Shown piece after piece: positions 62,468 through 64,000 of a stretch of 64,000 nucleotides of DNA. Under the pieces are notes generated by a model. The model had not been told where the DNA came from, did no database searches, and saw only the letters and a list, made by a program, of their open reading frames with translations. How positions within the stretch are numbered: position 1 is the stretch's first letter; each line of letters starts with the position of its first letter. This stretch comes from Kaistia dalseonensis (GTDB taxonomy: Bacteria > Pseudomonadota > Alphaproteobacteria > Rhizobiales > Kaistiaceae). Position numbers and translations under genes: made by a program. The stretch covers positions 372,001-436,000 of the forward strand of contig NZ_JAUSVO010000003.1 of the NCBI RefSeq assembly GCF_030814715.1, given 5' to 3'.

Positions 62468-63411
62468 GGCAGCACTCCGACACGGCGCGGGGCAAAGGCG
62501 AGGCGTATCAGCCGCGCGAAGGGGCTTTCGTCGAGCTTGTCGCTCCGCCCGTAATAGCGCTCGAGAAAATGCTGTCCGATCGACATCACGGTCACGACGA
62601 AGAGATACCAGAACGCCACCACGATCAGCAGCGGGATGGTCTCGAAGGTCCGGGCATAGATGCTCTGCGCCGTATAGAACAGGTCATCCACGGCGATGAA
62701 GGTCACGAGCGACGTCATCTTCAAAAGGCTGATCGCCTCATTGCCCGTCGGCGGCACGATGAAGCGCATGGCTTGCGGCAGGATGATCCGCCGCAGGATC
62801 TGGCCGTAGGAAAGGCCCAGGCCGCTGGCAGCTTCCGATTGGCCGCTCGGCACGGATTTGATGCCCGCGCGGATGATCTCGGCGAGATAGCCCGCCTCGC
62901 AGAGCGACAACGCCACCACCGCCGAAACGAAGGGCGTCATGAAATCGTTGGTGTTGACCGAAAAGACCGGCCCGATCCAGGGCAGCGACAGCGAGAAGGT
63001 GCGGAAGAGCAGCGAGAGGTTGAACCAGAAGATGAGCTGGATCAGCGCGGGGACGCCACGGAAGAACCAGACATAGGCGCTGGCGAAACTCTGCAGCACC
63101 AGGCTCGGCGAGACGCGCATGATGGCGATGATCGTGCCGACGACGATGGCCGCCGCCATGATCACGACAGTGAGCAGAAGCGTCTTGGCGAGGCCGCGCA
63201 TGATCGAGGGATGGAACAGATAGCCGGCAGCGACATCCCAGGCGAAGGCTGGGTTCGTGGCGAGCGCACGGATGATCACGAAGGCGAACAACAGCGCGAC
63301 GACCATGCCAATCCAGATGCCGTAATGCCGGCGCGGCACCACGACCAGATCGTCAATGGGATCGGAAGGACGCTCGATCATGTTGTCCGGCTCGGCCAGG
63401 CTCATCCGCAT
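62464..63411 (-). CDS. Polar amino acid ABC transporter permease
   Basis: A 315-residue permease of the HisM/GlnP class. Cytoplasmic N-terminus of about 35 residues, spans at about 37-55, 85-110, 120-150, 170-200, 250-285. Coupling-loop signature [42 protein letters not shown] is typical of the family. The ATG at 63411 ([10 protein letters not shown]) follows GGGGGAAC; the open frame goes on upstream without need. Only one permease gene is seen, so a homodimer is expected. Confidence 0.92.
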   Translation of the reverse strand: MRMSLAEPDNMIERPSDPIDDLVVVPRRHYGIWIGMVVALLFAFVIIRALATNPAFAWDVAAGYLFHPSIMRGLAKTLLLTVVIMAAAIVVGTIIAIMRVSPSLVLQSFASAYVWFFRGVPALIQLIFWFNLSLLFRTFSLSLPWIGPVFSVNTNDFMTPFVSAVVALSLCEAGYLAEIIRAGIKSVPSGQSEAASGLGLSYGQILRRIILPQAMRFIVPPTGNEAISLLKMTSLVTFIAVDDLFYTAQSIYARTFETIPLLIVVAFWYLFVVTVMSIGQHFLERYYGRSDKLDESPFARLIRLAFAPRRVGVLP

Positions 63412-63441
63412 GTTCCCCCGGAAAGGTAGGGACAGAAAGAA

Positions 63442-63468
63442 GCGCCGGGAACGCAGAGGCCCCGGCGC
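63442..63468 (-). repeat. Hairpin between binding-protein and permease genes
   Basis: GCGCCGGG/CCCGGCGC with an 11-nt loop, 10 bp after the binding-protein stop and before the permease start. No T-tract. Confidence 0.5.
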
Positions 63469-63477
63469 CACTCGCGA

Positions 63478-64000
63478 TCAATCGTTGCGGACTTTGTCCA
63501 TGCTGTCGACCAGATAGGGTTCCTTGATGGCATATTTGCCCATGCCGTATTTATCGAGGACCTTCTGATAGGTGCCGTTCTTGAACAATTCCGCGAGCGC
63601 CTCGACCATCATGGTCTGCGTCGCAGCATCGCCCTTGGCGACCGCCATGCCGAGCGGCGCGACGTCATAGAGGGTCGGCAGCACGACCAGCTTGCCGCCG
63701 CTCGTCACCTCGAAATAGCTCGATGCGGTCGCATCGTCGAGCCGCGCATCGACGCGGCCGGAAAGCACCGCCTGGATGATGTCGGTCGAGGCATTGAAGA
63801 CGGATTTCTGGATCGGCGGCAGACCGGCCGTCTTGCATTCCGCATCCAGCTTGTCGACGAGGAAATCGGACGCCGTGCCGGCCGAGACGCCGACGCGCTT
63901 GCCGCAGAGCGGATGATCGCCCGAGAACGACGCCACCAGATCCGGCGTCGTCGAGGCGGCCACGCCGGCCTTCAGGAACATGACGAAATCGACCTGCTTC
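63478..64000 (-). CDS. Polar amino acid ABC transporter substrate-binding protein (partial)
   Basis: The C-terminal 173 residues or so of a family 3 binding protein (SBP_bac_3). The N-terminal part and signal peptide lie beyond the window edge. Visible are GKRVGVSAGTASDFLVDKLDAEC, DIIQAVLSGRVDARLDDATASSYF and the final AELFKNGTYQKVLDKYGMGKYAI, all typical of the second lobe. It is the first gene of the operon in this window, ahead of the permease and ATPase genes. Confidence 0.9.
   Translation of the reverse strand, partial: KQVDFVMFLKAGVAASTTPDLVASFSGDHPLCGKRVGVSAGTASDFLVDKLDAECKTAGLPPIQKSVFNASTDIIQAVLSGRVDARLDDATASSYFEVTSGGKLVVLPTLYDVAPLGMAVAKGDAATQTMMVEALAELFKNGTYQKVLDKYGMGKYAIKEPYLVDSMDKVRND

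Overview
The window is about 64 kb of high-GC chromosome from an alphaproteobacterium, most likely a member of the Hyphomicrobiales (Rhizobiales). The evidence is a PdhS/PleC/DivJ-type kinase preceded by CtrA-like boxes, an LsrB/VtlR-type LysR regulator divergent from a DUF1127 gene, two phasins, a tRNA-His with A73 and a G1-U72 pair, and a very high density of ABC uptake operons. I see no phage, transposase, CRISPR array or rRNA. It reads as catabolic chromosome rather than a mobile island. The genus cannot be fixed from the sequence alone.

Layout. 1-11 kb is general physiology: UspA, DUF937 protein, DUF1127 protein, LysR regulator with a coupled chloramphenicol-phosphotransferase-like kinase, glutaminase, PdhS-like kinase, two phasins, tRNA-His and a Cys/Met-metabolism PLP enzyme. 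11-17.5 kb holds a minus-strand GntR gene and a HyuA-HyuB-HyuB operon. 17.7-24.6 kb is a GH172 (DUF2961) glycosidase with a complete Dpp-type ABC importer. 24.7-28.6 kb is an orphan TRAP-type binding protein followed by a PAS-GGDEF-EAL protein; an AI-2E family membrane protein follows. 29.9-35.2 kb is a YtfQRT-YjfF-type furanose importer with its own GntR gene. 35.4-42.2 kb is an RpiR regulator divergent from an operon with two NMT1/THI5-like binding proteins, one ATPase, two permeases, a RarA-C-terminal-like protein and a nucleoside 2-deoxyribosyltransferase-like enzyme. 42.2-54.5 kb is a complete meta-cleavage pathway for 3-(3-hydroxyphenyl)propionate (mhpR, mhpB, C, A, D, F, E) interlaced with a branched-chain-amino-acid-type ABC importer. 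54.6-58.5 kb is a periplasmic molybdenum hydroxylase with a c-type cytochrome. 58.9-61.5 kb is a GH51 arabinofuranosidase with an unusual HTH regulator. From 61.7 kb to the edge is a polar amino acid ABC importer whose binding protein runs off the end.

How it fits together. Most of the window is capture of plant- or soil-derived compounds: furanose sugars and oligosaccharides (GH172 plus Dpp, YtfQRT, GH51), hydroxylated phenylpropanoids (mhp), a probable nucleobase or nucleoside (RpiR operon), and an unknown substrate of the hydantoinase/carboxylase-type Hyu proteins. Each unit tends to have its own local regulator and a visible DNA dyad. The clearest are a 17-bp TGTGCAC-N3-GTGCACA site at mhpR/mhpB, a TATC-N9-GATA element before both GH51 and its regulator, two TTAA-N7-CTAA boxes before the PdhS-like kinase, and two dyads between rpiR and its divergent operon.

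Least described candidates: the RpiR-controlled two-binding-protein importer with a deoxyribosyltransferase, the Hyu operon with a motif-degenerate second B subunit, and the HTH/cysteine-cluster regulator with its shared operator.
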